From an uncultured Victivallales bacterium (lineage in GTDB: Bacteria; Verrucomicrobiota; Lentisphaeria; Victivallales; UBA1829), in assembly GCA_934661375.1 (NCBI GenBank), contig CAKUJH010000013.1, positions 20,948 through 84,947 on the forward strand: a DNA stretch of 64,000 nucleotides. The letters are read 5' to 3'. Below the pieces are notes generated by a model. The model was not told the origin of the DNA and made no database searches. It was given only the letters and a program-made list of their open reading frames with translations. Within the stretch, counting starts at the first letter, position 1, and each line of letters begins with the position of its first letter. Made by a program: the position numbers and the translations under genes. Positions 42,645-52,356 of this stretch are shown piece by piece.

Positions 42645-44861
42645 TCAGTTTACTTTCTGCGGTTCGTCCAAAGCAGCCAAAGCCTGTTTTCTCCATTCCG
42701 TGCGGGACAGTTCACACTGCGGACTGACCAGCTGCTGATAGAGTTCCCTGTTCCTTTTCTCCAGCAGCCAGAGCAAGGTATAATCTTCCAGACCATCCTT
42801 GATGGCTTCACTTCGTTTGGAAGGAATCCATTCTTCCGGCTCTCCGCTGTAAACCACGGAATAACTCTGACTTCCGGACGGTTCCCAGTCCGGGGAACGA
42901 TCCGCAAAACACCAGTAGGAATATCCTGTGAATCCTTCGCGTTTCAGCATACGGAAATAATTGCGCAGCCGGTCCGCAGGATAATTCCGGTTCTGAACAT
43001 GATAAACCCAGAGTTCTTTGCCGGTATTGTGCAGCAGTTTCAGCATGACAGGATTCAAGGTTTCCAGTTCGGGGTCAAGAATATCCAGCACTTCTCCCAG
43101 CTTCTGAATGGATTTGGCGGAGAGGGCATAGTGATAATTGTTGCATGTCCGGAGCTTCGGATCTGCTTTGCGGACAGTGCGGACCGCGCGGACAATATAT
43201 TCGGCATCCTTTTCCGAGGGTTCGTCGCAGAAATTGACATAAAGCCGGTCATATCCGATCCCGCGTTCGCGGAATCCCCGGACCAGTTCCCGAATCCAGA
43301 GAATGAGACGCCGTTCCCACTCCGGCGAACCGGAGACAATCGGCTTGCCGTGATCCTTGCCCAGTGTCTGCGTCAGATGCGGATCCTGTTTGACCGGCAG
43401 AACAATCATGACGCTTGCCGGCTGTGCTTTCATGGCAAGATGCCGGTCCGTTCTGCTCCAGTCCATTTTTTCCGGACACAGATCGCCGTTTTCATTGAAA
43501 ACCGGCAGCGGCGAATGAAACTGATACGGATGAACCAGGTTATCATGCATGGTTTTCATCATTGCACGGGTTGCCTCAAAACGTTTCGCCATGTAGTGCG
43601 GATGATCAAGATAGGCATAGGAAAACGACAGTATCGGCAATTTTTCCGGCAAAGCCGTACGAACCGGCATCAGTTCGATTCTAAACGTTCTGTTTCCCAG
43701 TTCAAGCATCCCCGCCGCCGGCTGTTTCAGTTCCGCAGTGAAATAAAGCTGACGGGTCATTCCGGCAGGAATATGCAGTCTGTATTTGCCGTCCGCCGCA
43801 GGTTTCAGCTTCACCAGCGCGTCATCGACAATCCGGAGAACATCCGTTTCGACATGAACCGCCAGACTGGCAGTCATGTTCAGATTCTGCGGCAGCTGGA
43901 ATTCCAGGATTTTTTCTTCCGCAGCGGCATTCGTCACATTGACAGCAAAACTTTCCGGTTCATTTCCAAGACCACGGAGGGTGATTGTTTCCGGCAGCTG
44001 CCCGGCGGGAATCCAGAAGGCACTCTGCGGAGCAAGGGGATCGCCGACCGGAGAAAAAATCAGTTCCTGTCCGGGGAATTTTTTCCGCAGATACCCGCTG
44101 AACAAAACGCCCAGTTTTCGCTGCGGAGCAAAAAACGGCATTCCTTTCCGCGGATCACGCGGAGCCGGACGGTAATCCGCAATTTCTTTTTCCAGCCGTT
44201 CCAATGCCGGAGACATTTCCGGAGCAAGACTCCGGACTTCCTTTATATCATTCCGGATCAGCTGTCTGGCGCGGGACGCCAGCCGTACCGACTTCAGTTC
44301 CGGAGTGTATTCATAGATTTCCACATTGTCGAACCAGACAGTCCCGGCGGCATTATTCAGGTACAGCGTAACCCCCAGTTCCCGGCTGTCTCCGGAATTG
44401 AAGACATTGCTTTCATAATGTTTCCAGTCATGCGTCCACGGGTCGGGAACCTGATTTTTCAGCGAGTCCAGTCCCGGACCGAACTGGGTGATCGGATATT
44501 GCAGATCGCCATGCGGACCGATGAACATTCTGGCTCCGCCGCGGCGTTCCGTATGGATGTCTTTCCCCTTGACCCAGCAGGAGGCAATGTAGCGGGTATG
44601 CGGTTTGCACGGAATGCGCAGCTGATCGACACGGGTATAGAGCCACGGATTTCTGTTGGTTATGCGCACGGAACGTCCGCCGCTTCTGCTGACGGTTGAA
44701 TCCAGAGCGACTTCGGCATCTTTGGAAAGTTTCGCCGGCCAGATTTTCCAATGGGCAATGCTCCCGTCCGCATTCCGTTCCGTGAACTGTCCGTTTTTAA
44801 TCAGATTGTCCGCCTGAAGAATACCGCAGCACGAACACAGCAAAAGCAGAAGTTTTTTCAT
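42645..44861 (-). CDS. Secreted DUF4091-type glycosidase-like protein with N-terminal CBM
   Basis: 738 aa. Signal peptide [20 protein letters not shown]4/9-like module (about 18-180: [16 protein letters not shown] to [15 protein letters not shown]); a linker domain; then a DUF4091 catalytic-like domain (about 420-720). Evidence for the last: [20 protein letters not shown] with an acidic [29 protein letters not shown], and [35 protein letters not shown], a pattern characteristic of DUF4091 and GH123-like proteins. Its ATG overlaps the pseudopilin stop by four bases, so translation of the two is coupled. Substrate unknown; GH28 next door hints at a pectic glycan. Confidence 0.82.
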   Translation of the reverse strand: MKKLLLLLCSCCGILQADNLIKNGQFTERNADGSIAHWKIWPAKLSKDAEVALDSTVSRSGGRSVRITNRNPWLYTRVDQLRIPCKPHTRYIASCWVKGKDIHTERRGGARMFIGPHGDLQYPITQFGPGLDSLKNQVPDPWTHDWKHYESNVFNSGDSRELGVTLYLNNAAGTVWFDNVEIYEYTPELKSVRLASRARQLIRNDIKEVRSLAPEMSPALERLEKEIADYRPAPRDPRKGMPFFAPQRKLGVLFSGYLRKKFPGQELIFSPVGDPLAPQSAFWIPAGQLPETITLRGLGNEPESFAVNVTNAAAEEKILEFQLPQNLNMTASLAVHVETDVLRIVDDALVKLKPAADGKYRLHIPAGMTRQLYFTAELKQPAAGMLELGNRTFRIELMPVRTALPEKLPILSFSYAYLDHPHYMAKRFEATRAMMKTMHDNLVHPYQFHSPLPVFNENGDLCPEKMDWSRTDRHLAMKAQPASVMIVLPVKQDPHLTQTLGKDHGKPIVSGSPEWERRLILWIRELVRGFRERGIGYDRLYVNFCDEPSEKDAEYIVRAVRTVRKADPKLRTCNNYHYALSAKSIQKLGEVLDILDPELETLNPVMLKLLHNTGKELWVYHVQNRNYPADRLRNYFRMLKREGFTGYSYWCFADRSPDWEPSGSQSYSVVYSGEPEEWIPSKRSEAIKDGLEDYTLLWLLEKRNRELYQQLVSPQCELSRTEWRKQALAALDEPQKVN

Positions 44862-45583
44862 TTGAACACCTCATAATTATATTGATCAGAACCGAATCCA
44901 TAATGGGAAATGGAACCGTACCGGTATGTTGCGGCGGCTCCGTCATACGTAACGGCATTGCTGGCTTTCAGAAAATTATGCGGCACGATCCGGAATCGTT
45001 TTGCCGCATCACGGTAGAATGGTCCAGTCAGCGTGTATCCGCCGTTGGGATTGCCGAGAACCCGCCAGTCGCCATAACCGTCCGCAGAGAAAATCAGTTT
45101 GTCCGGATGCCGCAGACGCGACAGCATGAAAACTTTCGGCCAGTTTGCGCTCCGGTAGTACACCACATTGATTCCGTAAGAAGCCGGATGTTTGTTTTTC
45201 AGTGAAGGATCACGGACGATATTATCCGTCGGACATTTGAAGACTTTGGCATTTTTTGTATACTCATAAATATTCATATCCCAGGAAGGACCAGGCAGTT
45301 CTGAAGTGCCGGCAGTGTATTGCAGACCTTCCATGTGATCTTTGTAATCATTGGCATACATCATCATGGAGGTTCCGATCTGCTTGAGATTGGAAACACA
45401 GTTGATCGTTCTGGCTTTTTCCCGCGCCGCATTCAATGCCGGGAGTAGCATTCCCGCCAGAATGGCAATAATCGCAATCACGACGAGGAGTTCTATCAGT
45501 GTAAACCGCAACGGGTTACGCTTCAAATATGAAATATGAGATACAGAATATGAAATGGATGGCAGCACCTTCTGTTTGTTCAT
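44858..45583 (-). CDS. Type II pseudopilin (DUF1559-like)
   Basis: 241 aa prepilin: leader [25 protein letters not shown], cleavage region [17 protein letters not shown], then [20 protein letters not shown]. The head has KCPTDN and a DG motif at H-x11-DG, two residues longer than the usual x9. It overlaps the DUF4091 gene (ATGA), which shows that pseudopilin and glycosidase-like protein are made together. Leader and start region are closely similar in DNA to the pseudopilin at 10190, including 26 identical bases (45474-45499 = 10274-10299). The upstream 115 bases to the GntR gene are purine-rich on the coding strand, with GAAGAACCAAA twice. Confidence 0.9.
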   Translation of the reverse strand: MNKQKVLPSISYSVSHISYLKRNPLRFTLIELLVVIAIIAILAGMLLPALNAAREKARTINCVSNLKQIGTSMMMYANDYKDHMEGLQYTAGTSELPGPSWDMNIYEYTKNAKVFKCPTDNIVRDPSLKNKHPASYGINVVYYRSANWPKVFMLSRLRHPDKLIFSADGYGDWRVLGNPNGGYTLTGPFYRDAAKRFRIVPHNFLKASNAVTYDGAAATYRYGSISHYGFGSDQYNYEVFK

Positions 45584-45697
45584 GGTCGGGTTCTCCTTTT
45601 GGTTCTTCTTCCTGGCAATGATGAAATTCCGGATTTGGTTCTTCTCTGGTTTCGTGTTTTTCCTTTTCTCCTTCTTTTATCTCATATGTGAAGCATT

Positions 45698-46798
45698 TCA
45701 TTTCAGCGGCACGGGTCCGGCAGTTTCTCCTTCTTGAACCATGGGCTTGATCCGGTGTAATCCGGGTTCCATTTTTTCTCCGCGCAGACATTTCAGCAAA
45801 CGGTTCATGCCGTAACTAAGAATTTCATTTTCGTTGAAAAACACTCCGGAAACAATGTTGATCAGCTCATCTTCATTAACCGCAGGCTGGGCATAATGAC
45901 AAACTGCCATAAGAGAAAGATCTTCCGGAATCTTCATGCCGGCTCTGACCGCAAGCGTATGAAGTTTTCTGAACAGCATCGACGAAGTAATGATTGCAGT
46001 CGGCGGCTCCGGAAGGGAAAACCAGTAACGCATCGCCTGTTCCGCATAAAGTTCCAGGCCTTTTTCTCCGTAGAGACGTTCTAATCTGAAAAAGTCGGGC
46101 CGGACATAAATCAGATCGGGATCAAAATCGCGCTGCTGCCGTTCCCGCATAATCGCAGCAGCCAGTTCCGGATACCAGGCGTAATCAGCACTCCGCGGAT
46201 GCTCCAGAAAGGCAATCCGGCGATGTCCGTATGCCAGCAGACGATCCAGCAACAGATTATACCCCGTGTCGTGGTCGCAGTCAACCTGGTCAAGCCACGG
46301 ATGATTTTCCATTCTGGCACAGGAAACCACCGGGATCCGTTCCTGCCGGAGCTGTTCCGCCTGACGCGCGTTCAACGAAGAAAAAGTGAAAAGAAAACCG
46401 TCCACCGGAAAATTCAGCAGCAGCCGGGGATTGCCGGACAGCAGTTCTTCATCCAGAGTAATGCCGATCGTGTTATAGCCTTGAACCTGGGTAATCCGGT
46501 TGAGCTGTTCCAGCAGCTGGTGCCGGTCATTGAAATTATAATAACGGCGGATAAAAGCGATGGTCCGGAACCGTTCGCGCTTCCCCGTCTGGGGCGGAAT
46601 CACAAATGTTCCCCGGGTCCCGCGCACACACAGCCGGCCTTTGTTTTCCAGAATCCGGATAGCTTTGGCAAGCGTAACATGATGAACGCCAAGTTCTTTG
46701 CTGAGTTTCAGCATACCGGGCAGACGACCGATAATCCTGTGACCGGCAATATAATCTTCCAGTTTTCTGCTGACATCCATATAGATGGGTTCGATCAT
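45698..46798 (-). CDS. GntR-family regulator with LacI-like sensor domain
   Basis: 366 aa from the ATG at 46798, chosen for AAAAGGAGG five bases upstream; the frame opens 11 codons earlier, inside the promoter. Winged HTH: DVSRKLEDYIAGHRIIGRLPG, LGVHHVTLAKAIRILENKG, GTRGTFVIPP. Sensor: FRTIAFIRRYYNFND, DCDHDTGYNLLLDRLLAYGHRRIAFLEHP and AIITSSMLFRK, as in LacI-type sugar binders. Same architecture as the protein at 9016. It precedes the pseudopilin-DUF4091-GH28 genes on the same strand and probably controls them. Confidence 0.88.
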   Translation of the reverse strand: MIEPIYMDVSRKLEDYIAGHRIIGRLPGMLKLSKELGVHHVTLAKAIRILENKGRLCVRGTRGTFVIPPQTGKRERFRTIAFIRRYYNFNDRHQLLEQLNRITQVQGYNTIGITLDEELLSGNPRLLLNFPVDGFLFTFSSLNARQAEQLRQERIPVVSCARMENHPWLDQVDCDHDTGYNLLLDRLLAYGHRRIAFLEHPRSADYAWYPELAAAIMRERQQRDFDPDLIYVRPDFFRLERLYGEKGLELYAEQAMRYWFSLPEPPTAIITSSMLFRKLHTLAVRAGMKIPEDLSLMAVCHYAQPAVNEDELINIVSGVFFNENEILSYGMNRLLKCLRGEKMEPGLHRIKPMVQEGETAGPVPLK

Positions 46799-46820
46799 GA
46801 TATCCTCCTTTTCAGATGCT

Positions 46821-46850
46821 ATTATACGCACTATTACATATGGGTGTCAA
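46821..46850 (-). promoter_or_regulatory. Consensus promoter of GntR-LacI-type regulator
   Basis: Minus strand: perfect -35 TTGACA (46850-46845), 18-base spacer, perfect -10 TATAAT (46826-46821), 22 bases before the chosen start. It diverges from the promoter at 46991. Confidence 0.75.
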
Positions 46851-46990
46851 GACCCCCCGGACAAAAAAAATCGTTTTTTTATTAGTGGCAGCAGGAAAAA
46901 ATGAAGCGGCATTGCTGCTGATTTTCACCAAAAATCCGGAATTTTACCCCTTTTTTGCCCGGAAAAATGCAATTTTCTGCTTTTACCCTC

Positions 46991-47019
46991 TTGACAATTT
47001 CATTTTTATGAGTTATAAT
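46991..47019 (+). promoter_or_regulatory. Consensus promoter of FadR-type regulator
   Basis: Perfect -35 TTGACA (46991-46996), 17-base spacer, perfect -10 TATAAT (47014-47019). Followed two bases later by a long palindrome. Confidence 0.82.
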
Positions 47020-47021
47020 CT

Positions 47022-47038
47022 ATTATGTTCAACATAAT
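47022..47038. promoter_or_regulatory. 17-bp perfect palindromic operator
   Basis: ATTATGTT-C-AACATAAT, 8-bp arms without mismatch, covering the expected transcription start of the FadR-type gene. Position and symmetry fit autorepression by that GntR protein. Confidence 0.8.
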
Positions 47039-47056
47039 CAACAAAACGGGGATACG

Positions 47057-47735
47057 ATGCTCGGTGAAATAAAAACGATAACCTTAGCGGACGGAGTCGA
47101 GAACCGCCTGCTTGCTTATATCCGGCAGGCACAGATTGTGCCGGGAGATCTGCTTCCGGGGGGAAGAACAGCTGGCAGACGACCTGAATGTCAGCCGGCA
47201 TATTGTCCGCGAAGGAATCAGCCGTCTGAAAGCATTGGGACTGGTGGAATCGCGCAAAAAACGCGGCATGGTGCTGAAACGTCCCTGTGCTTTTGAAGGA
47301 ATGCGGAAACTGGCGGAAGCCAAACTGTTTCAGAAACAGGATCGTCAGGAGCTGGTGGAAATGCGTGTTGCGCTGGAAATGGGCATGACGGATTTCATTT
47401 ATGCGCACAGGACGCCGGAACGGATTGCGGAACTCCGCAAAGTCGCCGGGATACCGGATTCTTCGGTGCAGGATTGCGAAACGGAAATCAACTTTCACTC
47501 CACACTGATGGCGTTTGCGGAGAACCGGATGGTCATCCAGTTCCGGGCAATTCTCACCGAAGCGTTTGCTCCGCTGTACGAAGGAGACATGCAGCCGGAT
47601 TTTAAACGGAAGACTCCGACTCACAATGAGATCTGCGATGTGCTGGAAAACGGCACTGCCGATGAATTCCACAGTATCATGCGGAGTCATTTCCGACCCT
47701 ATATCGATTCTGAAATCATCCGAAAAATAAATTGA
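47057..47735 (+). pseudogene. FadR-type GntR regulator with a one-base frameshift in a G6 run
   Basis: Two overlapping frames make one protein. The first starts at 47057 (VENRLLAYIRQAQIVPGDLLPG) and loses sense after a run of six G (47158-47163). From there the next frame carries GEEQLADDLNVSRHIVREGI, the recognition helix, and an FCD sensor domain with metal-ligand histidines (EINFHSTL, KTPTHNEICDVL, IMRSHFRPY). Removing one G gives a normal 225 aa FadR-family repressor. As read, the HTH is split and no functional protein is expected. Causes: true mutation, slippage-based on/off switching, or a sequencing error. Strong promoter and operator ahead; 19 bases to the CBM9 gene. Confidence 0.85.
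47158..47163 (+). repeat. G6 homopolymer causing the frameshift
   Basis: The codons CTT CCG GGG GGA AGA read L-P-G-G-R; with five G they read L-P-G-E-E, which matches the GntR-family pattern before the HTH. The site of the indel is therefore fixed to this run. Confidence 0.85.
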
Positions 47736-47754
47736 CAGAAGGGAGACATTATTT

Positions 47755-50679
47755 ATGAACAAAATGCTGTTAGGGGTCGTCTGCGCAATCCTGAGTTTTG
47801 CCGGACTCGGCGGGGAAGCTCTGCAGGCGCAGCGACTGAACGGAAGTATTTACCTGGACGGGAAGCTGGATGAACCGGCATGGCAGAAGGCACCGGTATA
47901 TACGCGCTTCTTCAAAGCGGGTACGCAGACTCCCGCCAGAAGCCGGACAGAAGTCCGGATTCTGTTTGATCTGAATGCGCTGTACGTAGGCATACGATGC
48001 AGTGAACCGGCAATCCATGAACTGGTTGTCCGAGATACTCCGCGCGACGGTGGTCTCTATCAGCAGGATTGTCTGGAAATAATGCTGGATCCGGGAGTCA
48101 GCAAGGAACGCTATTATCATTTCATGGTGAATGCCGCGGGACAGCAGTATGACGCCTTCCGGGAACAGGGCGGCGGTATTCAGAATCCGTTCTGGAATGG
48201 AGTATGGACCGCCAAAACATTTATCGGCAAAGATTTCTGGAGCTGCGAAATCCGTATTCCGTTTTTCAATTTCAGCAGCCGGGACGCCAGTTCCGGAGAC
48301 TGGGGAATCAATGTCTGCCGCGGACAGCGCACCAATCCGCGCGAAGATTCATCGTTCAGCGGCGAATATCACAAGATGGATAAATTCCTTACAGTCAAAG
48401 GAATACAGACTGACATGACACCGTATCGGCTGGATGTGGAAAACCCGTCCGGAAAAATCCGGCTGGGCGGCGGGGAACGTATTTTCGTGGAAAACAGCGT
48501 AGCGGTCGGAAATTTCAGCGGGAAGGAACGCTCTCTGTTGGCTGATTGCTGGCTGACCGCTCCCGATGGTCAGGTCTACACCTCGCCGCAGACCCGGTTC
48601 ACGCTGAAAAACGGTGAAACCAAAACCGTTGTTCTGCCGAAAGCAGAAATCCGGAAACAGGGCAAATATCTGAATTCTCTGCGGATCACTGATCTTTCCG
48701 GGAAAACGCTGGCATACCGCGACGTGATCCAGAACATTCTCTTTTCTCCGATCTCAATCCGGCTGTCTGTGCCGTGGTACCGCCACAGTATTTTTGAATC
48801 CCAGAAAATCAAGACAGTCGAATTTGCGGTCCAGCTCGCCATGGAGCCGGCAATGCTGAAAAACAAATCACTGGAAATCAGCATCGGCAATGCGCAGCAG
48901 ACCGTCTGGAGCAAAACGGTCCGTCCGGTACTGCCGATACAGCAGTTCTCCGTACCGAACGCAGAAATTCCGCATGGACGTTATACGATTCAGGCAGTAT
49001 TGAAAGACGAAAACGGCAAAAAGATGGATTTCTGTGAAGCCGCGCAGCCGTTGTGGAAACTGCCGTTCAAAGCAAGTGAAGTCTGGAAAGGTCAGGACGG
49101 ACGCTGGTTCATTGCCGGAAAGCCGGTCTTCATCAACTCGCTGTGGACCAGCGGTTACGGGGAAAAATTCTACAATACGCCGGCGCATAACATGCTCATG
49201 ACCTATCATGACAAATGGAAAAATCTCAATCCGGGAGTTTACGCCATCTCCGCCAACGCCATCTTCGGCATCCTGAAAAAACCGGGCGTCCTCAAAGGTC
49301 TGCAGTCCGGCAGTCTGGACAAAAAAGAGCTGGATCTGTACCGCGAAAGTGTCCGTGCCGACCGGAATGCGCCGAATCTTTTCTGCTACTATCTGGCGGA
49401 TGAACCGTCGAGCCTGAGCATTCATCCGGATGCGCTGGTGCAGGTATATGAGACGATGAAAGAGGAAGATCCATGGCATCCGGTCATGCTCAGCGATTCG
49501 CCGCGCAACGAATATATTCTGGCGTGCGACATCAATGTGCATCACCCGTACCCGAACACGCTGCGCAGCGTCAAAGCCAACGACTGCACACCGATTGTGT
49601 CAGCTCTGGACAGCGGCAAAGTGAAACTGGGCAGCGGCTATCACCAGACATCGTTCATCTTCATGGACATGGGATTCAACAAGTTCGACTTCGGACTGGG
49701 AGACAAGGACGGACGCATTGCCACATTTGATGAATTCCGCGACCATATGCTGATGGGACTGGCGGCGGGAATGAAGGGGCTGATGCCATTCATCAGTTCG
49801 AGTACCTGTTATCCGGAATGCGTGATCGGATTCCCGGCTCTGGCGCGGGAGGGAGCATGGCTGGGCGAGGCAGTGATCGGGCCAGATACGCCGTTCCGTC
49901 CGAAAGCAGATTTTGACAAGGTCCGGTTTATTTCGAAAGACCGGCAGGGCGATACCGTAATCATCGCGTCGAATGTCAGCATGACTGCCCGGAAAGTGGT
50001 TTTCAGCGGACTGCCGACGAACATCCGTAAAATCAATGTAATCGGCGAAGATCGTTCCATTGAAGTGAGAGACGGTGCGTTTGCCGATTTCTTCAAGGAA
50101 TGTCAGGGACATGCCTACACCACAGGAAAACTGCCGGAACTGCCGACAGAAGCGGAAGTCAATGCGCAGATCGAAGCGGCATGGCGGAAACTGGCGAAAC
50201 CCGGCAATCTGCTGTTCCAGCGGTACAAGGATGACACGGTGCACATTACGGCGTCATCGGCTTTCGTGAATTTCAGCAACGGCGGTGCGGAATCCGCCCT
50301 GTGGCATCTCTGCGACGGCGACACCCGCCCGGAAAAAGGTTATTTCCTGCAGTTCTGGAGTTCGATTCCCGGCAAACTGCCGGCATGGATTCTGTTTGAA
50401 CCGAAAAAGACGCCGCTGACAGTCGGCCGCATTGTGCTCTATCCGTATGAACAATCGGTCAAGGGAATCAATGTGGAGATTTTCGCAAACGGACAATGGA
50501 AAAAAGTCTACGAAAATGCGGACGCTTCCGGACTTGACCGCATTGAGGCGGTATTCCCGCCGGAAAAAATCACCAAATTCCGCATCAATGTGCTGTCGGC
50601 TGCGCCGCCGAAAAGAAAACTGCGCGACAAGGAAGTGGTTCGCGCCCGGATCGTTGAAGTTGAAGCCTACGGAAAATAA
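47755..50679 (+). CDS. Secreted CBM9-domain protein with glycosidase-like barrel
   Basis: 974 aa. Signal peptide (MNKMLLGVVCAILSFAGLGG). CBM9-like domain about 28-210: IYLDGKLDEPAWQKAP, DCLEIMLDPG and YYHFMVNAAGQQYD are typical of this carbohydrate-binding family. Beta-sandwich region about 230-430. Barrel-like region about 440-700, with CYYLADEPSSLSIHPDALV at about 545 supplying an acidic candidate catalytic residue. C-terminal discoidin-like domain about 820-974 (WHLCDGDTRPEKGYFLQFW, VEIFANGQWKKVYEN). First structural gene after the broken FadR-type regulator. No family number assigned. Confidence 0.75.
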   Translation: MNKMLLGVVCAILSFAGLGGEALQAQRLNGSIYLDGKLDEPAWQKAPVYTRFFKAGTQTPARSRTEVRILFDLNALYVGIRCSEPAIHELVVRDTPRDGGLYQQDCLEIMLDPGVSKERYYHFMVNAAGQQYDAFREQGGGIQNPFWNGVWTAKTFIGKDFWSCEIRIPFFNFSSRDASSGDWGINVCRGQRTNPREDSSFSGEYHKMDKFLTVKGIQTDMTPYRLDVENPSGKIRLGGGERIFVENSVAVGNFSGKERSLLADCWLTAPDGQVYTSPQTRFTLKNGETKTVVLPKAEIRKQGKYLNSLRITDLSGKTLAYRDVIQNILFSPISIRLSVPWYRHSIFESQKIKTVEFAVQLAMEPAMLKNKSLEISIGNAQQTVWSKTVRPVLPIQQFSVPNAEIPHGRYTIQAVLKDENGKKMDFCEAAQPLWKLPFKASEVWKGQDGRWFIAGKPVFINSLWTSGYGEKFYNTPAHNMLMTYHDKWKNLNPGVYAISANAIFGILKKPGVLKGLQSGSLDKKELDLYRESVRADRNAPNLFCYYLADEPSSLSIHPDALVQVYETMKEEDPWHPVMLSDSPRNEYILACDINVHHPYPNTLRSVKANDCTPIVSALDSGKVKLGSGYHQTSFIFMDMGFNKFDFGLGDKDGRIATFDEFRDHMLMGLAAGMKGLMPFISSSTCYPECVIGFPALAREGAWLGEAVIGPDTPFRPKADFDKVRFISKDRQGDTVIIASNVSMTARKVVFSGLPTNIRKINVIGEDRSIEVRDGAFADFFKECQGHAYTTGKLPELPTEAEVNAQIEAAWRKLAKPGNLLFQRYKDDTVHITASSAFVNFSNGGAESALWHLCDGDTRPEKGYFLQFWSSIPGKLPAWILFEPKKTPLTVGRIVLYPYEQSVKGINVEIFANGQWKKVYENADASGLDRIEAVFPPEKITKFRINVLSAAPPKRKLRDKEVVRARIVEVEAYGK

Positions 50680-50700
50680 ACATAACTGAGGAGAATCGAA

Positions 50701-51462
50701 ATGTTGAAAAGAAATCTGAAAAATCTGTTCGTGCTGTCCGTTCTGAGCCTGCTGCCCGCTCTTGCCGCGCAGGAAACCGAAAAGAAACTGGTGGCATACT
50801 GGAATTTCGATGAAAAGGATGGTGAAATCTGCCGGGATGTCTCCGGCAACCGCCATGATCTGAAAATCGCCAACAATATGCGCGGCGTCAAACGGGTCGA
50901 AGGCCGCAAGGGAATGGCTCTGCATTTCATCGCGGAAAAGAAGGGCGAGCGCAATCAGGCGGGCGCCGCTTCCATGATCAACAATTTCAATGTGGATTTC
51001 ACAAAGGGATTTACCTTTGAATGCTGGGTGAAAATGGATGCAGACGCTGAATGGCCGCGCCGCACTTACAATATCTACACAAACGCACCCGGCAATTACG
51101 GACCCGGCTTCATTGTCTTTTTCAACTGGCGTTACTATACTCTGCTGAACGGTCCCGGCGGCAAAGACGGACACAAGACCAAATGGGAAGCCGCCGCACT
51201 GACTCCGGATCTGCGCGGACAATGGGTGCATCTGGCGGCAACCTACGATGGCAAGCGCGGCCGCATGTACGTGAACGGGGAATGCAAGGCGGAAACCAAA
51301 ACGGATGTTCAGGCGTATGGACGCAAAAACAGCTGGCCGACCATCGGCTCCGGCTGGAATGGACTGCAGAACGGTTTTCCGGGAATCATTGACGAAGTCA
51401 GAATCTACAATTATGCGTTGACGCCGACGGAAATTGTGCAGCACGCGAAACTGGACGACTGA
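50701..51462 (+). CDS. Secreted LamG-domain (concanavalin-like lectin) protein
   Basis: 253 aa: signal peptide ([19 protein letters not shown]) then one LamG/concanavalin-like jelly roll over about 28-250. Marks: [50 protein letters not shown] and [18 protein letters not shown], the standard closing strand of this family. Expected to bind glycans at or outside the cell surface; no catalytic residues recognised. It follows the CBM9 protein by 21 bases and precedes a pseudopilin by 38, so the three are one transcript. Confidence 0.87.
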   Translation: MLKRNLKNLFVLSVLSLLPALAAQETEKKLVAYWNFDEKDGEICRDVSGNRHDLKIANNMRGVKRVEGRKGMALHFIAEKKGERNQAGAASMINNFNVDFTKGFTFECWVKMDADAEWPRRTYNIYTNAPGNYGPGFIVFFNWRYYTLLNGPGGKDGHKTKWEAAALTPDLRGQWVHLAATYDGKRGRMYVNGECKAETKTDVQAYGRKNSWPTIGSGWNGLQNGFPGIIDEVRIYNYALTPTEIVQHAKLDD

Positions 51463-51500
51463 CGTATTCTGAAACAGAACAGCAGAAAGGCAAATACTCC

Positions 51501-52313
51501 ATGAGAAACCGACACCTGCTTTTTATTCCCGGATTCCGGCATACTGCGCGGAAGTTTACACTTATAGAACTCCTTGTAGTTGTGGCTATTATCGCAATTC
51601 TGGCGGGAATGCTGCTGCCGGCGCTGAACAAAGCGCGGGACAAGGCAAAACAGATTAGCTGCACCGGAAATCAGAAACAGATCGGGGTTGCCGTGCAGAT
51701 GTACCGTCATGACAATCATGAATTCTATCCGGTTCACCTGAGCGCAGACAACTATGCCGCGCAAAGCACGACGGGAGTGCCGCTTCATTTCCGAAGATGG
51801 GATCTGCTGATCGGTCAATACCTGTCCGGAAAAGTGCCGGACACGAAAGAAAAACAGCAGGCGAACCAGAAATCCCTGTTGTGCCCGGCGGAAATCAATC
51901 CGGTGAATGTTGTCTGCGGAGCAGTTACCACACAGCCGTGGCTGGTTTGCGATTACGGAATCAACTGGTATAATTTTGACGGTTATGCGTACAGTGTCTG
52001 GAACGGTTTCAACCGGTACGGGGTCCCGTATCTGAAAAGCACGAAACTGAAACCGTCCGCCATGATGTTTGCCACCGATGGACGGAACGCCAGTCAATAC
52101 GTAACCGCCAATATGTTCAATCCGGCTCATGCCCATTATGCGAAATACAGTCCGTCCATTCTGCGGCATAATCAGGCGACAAATGTTCTTTACGGAGATG
52201 GACACTCTGGCAGCAAGCGGGAAAAAGAAGTTCCATTGAAGATTGGAATCAACGTGATGACCGCTGATGTGACTCCGGGCAATCTGTTCTGGTTCGGCGT
52301 GGAACACAACTGA
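51501..52313 (+). CDS. Type II pseudopilin (DUF1559-like)
   Basis: 270 aa prepilin with a shorter leader ([18 protein letters not shown]) before [16 protein letters not shown] and [20 protein letters not shown]. The head contains LLCPAEIN and the H-x9-DG motif ([12 protein letters not shown]). Unlike the other two pseudopilins, its leader DNA lacks the [12 protein letters not shown] string, so it belongs to a separate lineage. Third example in this window of a pseudopilin placed beside secreted carbohydrate-active proteins and a GntR-superfamily regulator. Confidence 0.9.
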   Translation: MRNRHLLFIPGFRHTARKFTLIELLVVVAIIAILAGMLLPALNKARDKAKQISCTGNQKQIGVAVQMYRHDNHEFYPVHLSADNYAAQSTTGVPLHFRRWDLLIGQYLSGKVPDTKEKQQANQKSLLCPAEINPVNVVCGAVTTQPWLVCDYGINWYNFDGYAYSVWNGFNRYGVPYLKSTKLKPSAMMFATDGRNASQYVTANMFNPAHAHYAKYSPSILRHNQATNVLYGDGHSGSKREKEVPLKIGINVMTADVTPGNLFWFGVEHN

Positions 52314-52356
52314 AGACACGGGTTCGGTAAACTCAAAGATAAAAGGGATATGAGCA

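Noticed and set aside
41403..44699. 1098-codon open frame antisense to GH28 and DUF4091 genes
   Set aside because: Shadow frame produced by codon bias of the real minus-strand genes; no domain and no ribosome site.
45600..45700. Possible separate small gene or riboswitch in the purine/pyrimidine-biased gap between GntR and pseudopilin genes
   Set aside because: Only short direct repeats (GAAGAACCAAA twice) are visible; no stable fold or conserved ligand motif recognised.
46827..46844. Operator in the spacer of the 46821-46850 promoter
   Set aside because: CATATG is self-complementary but arms do not extend beyond chance length.
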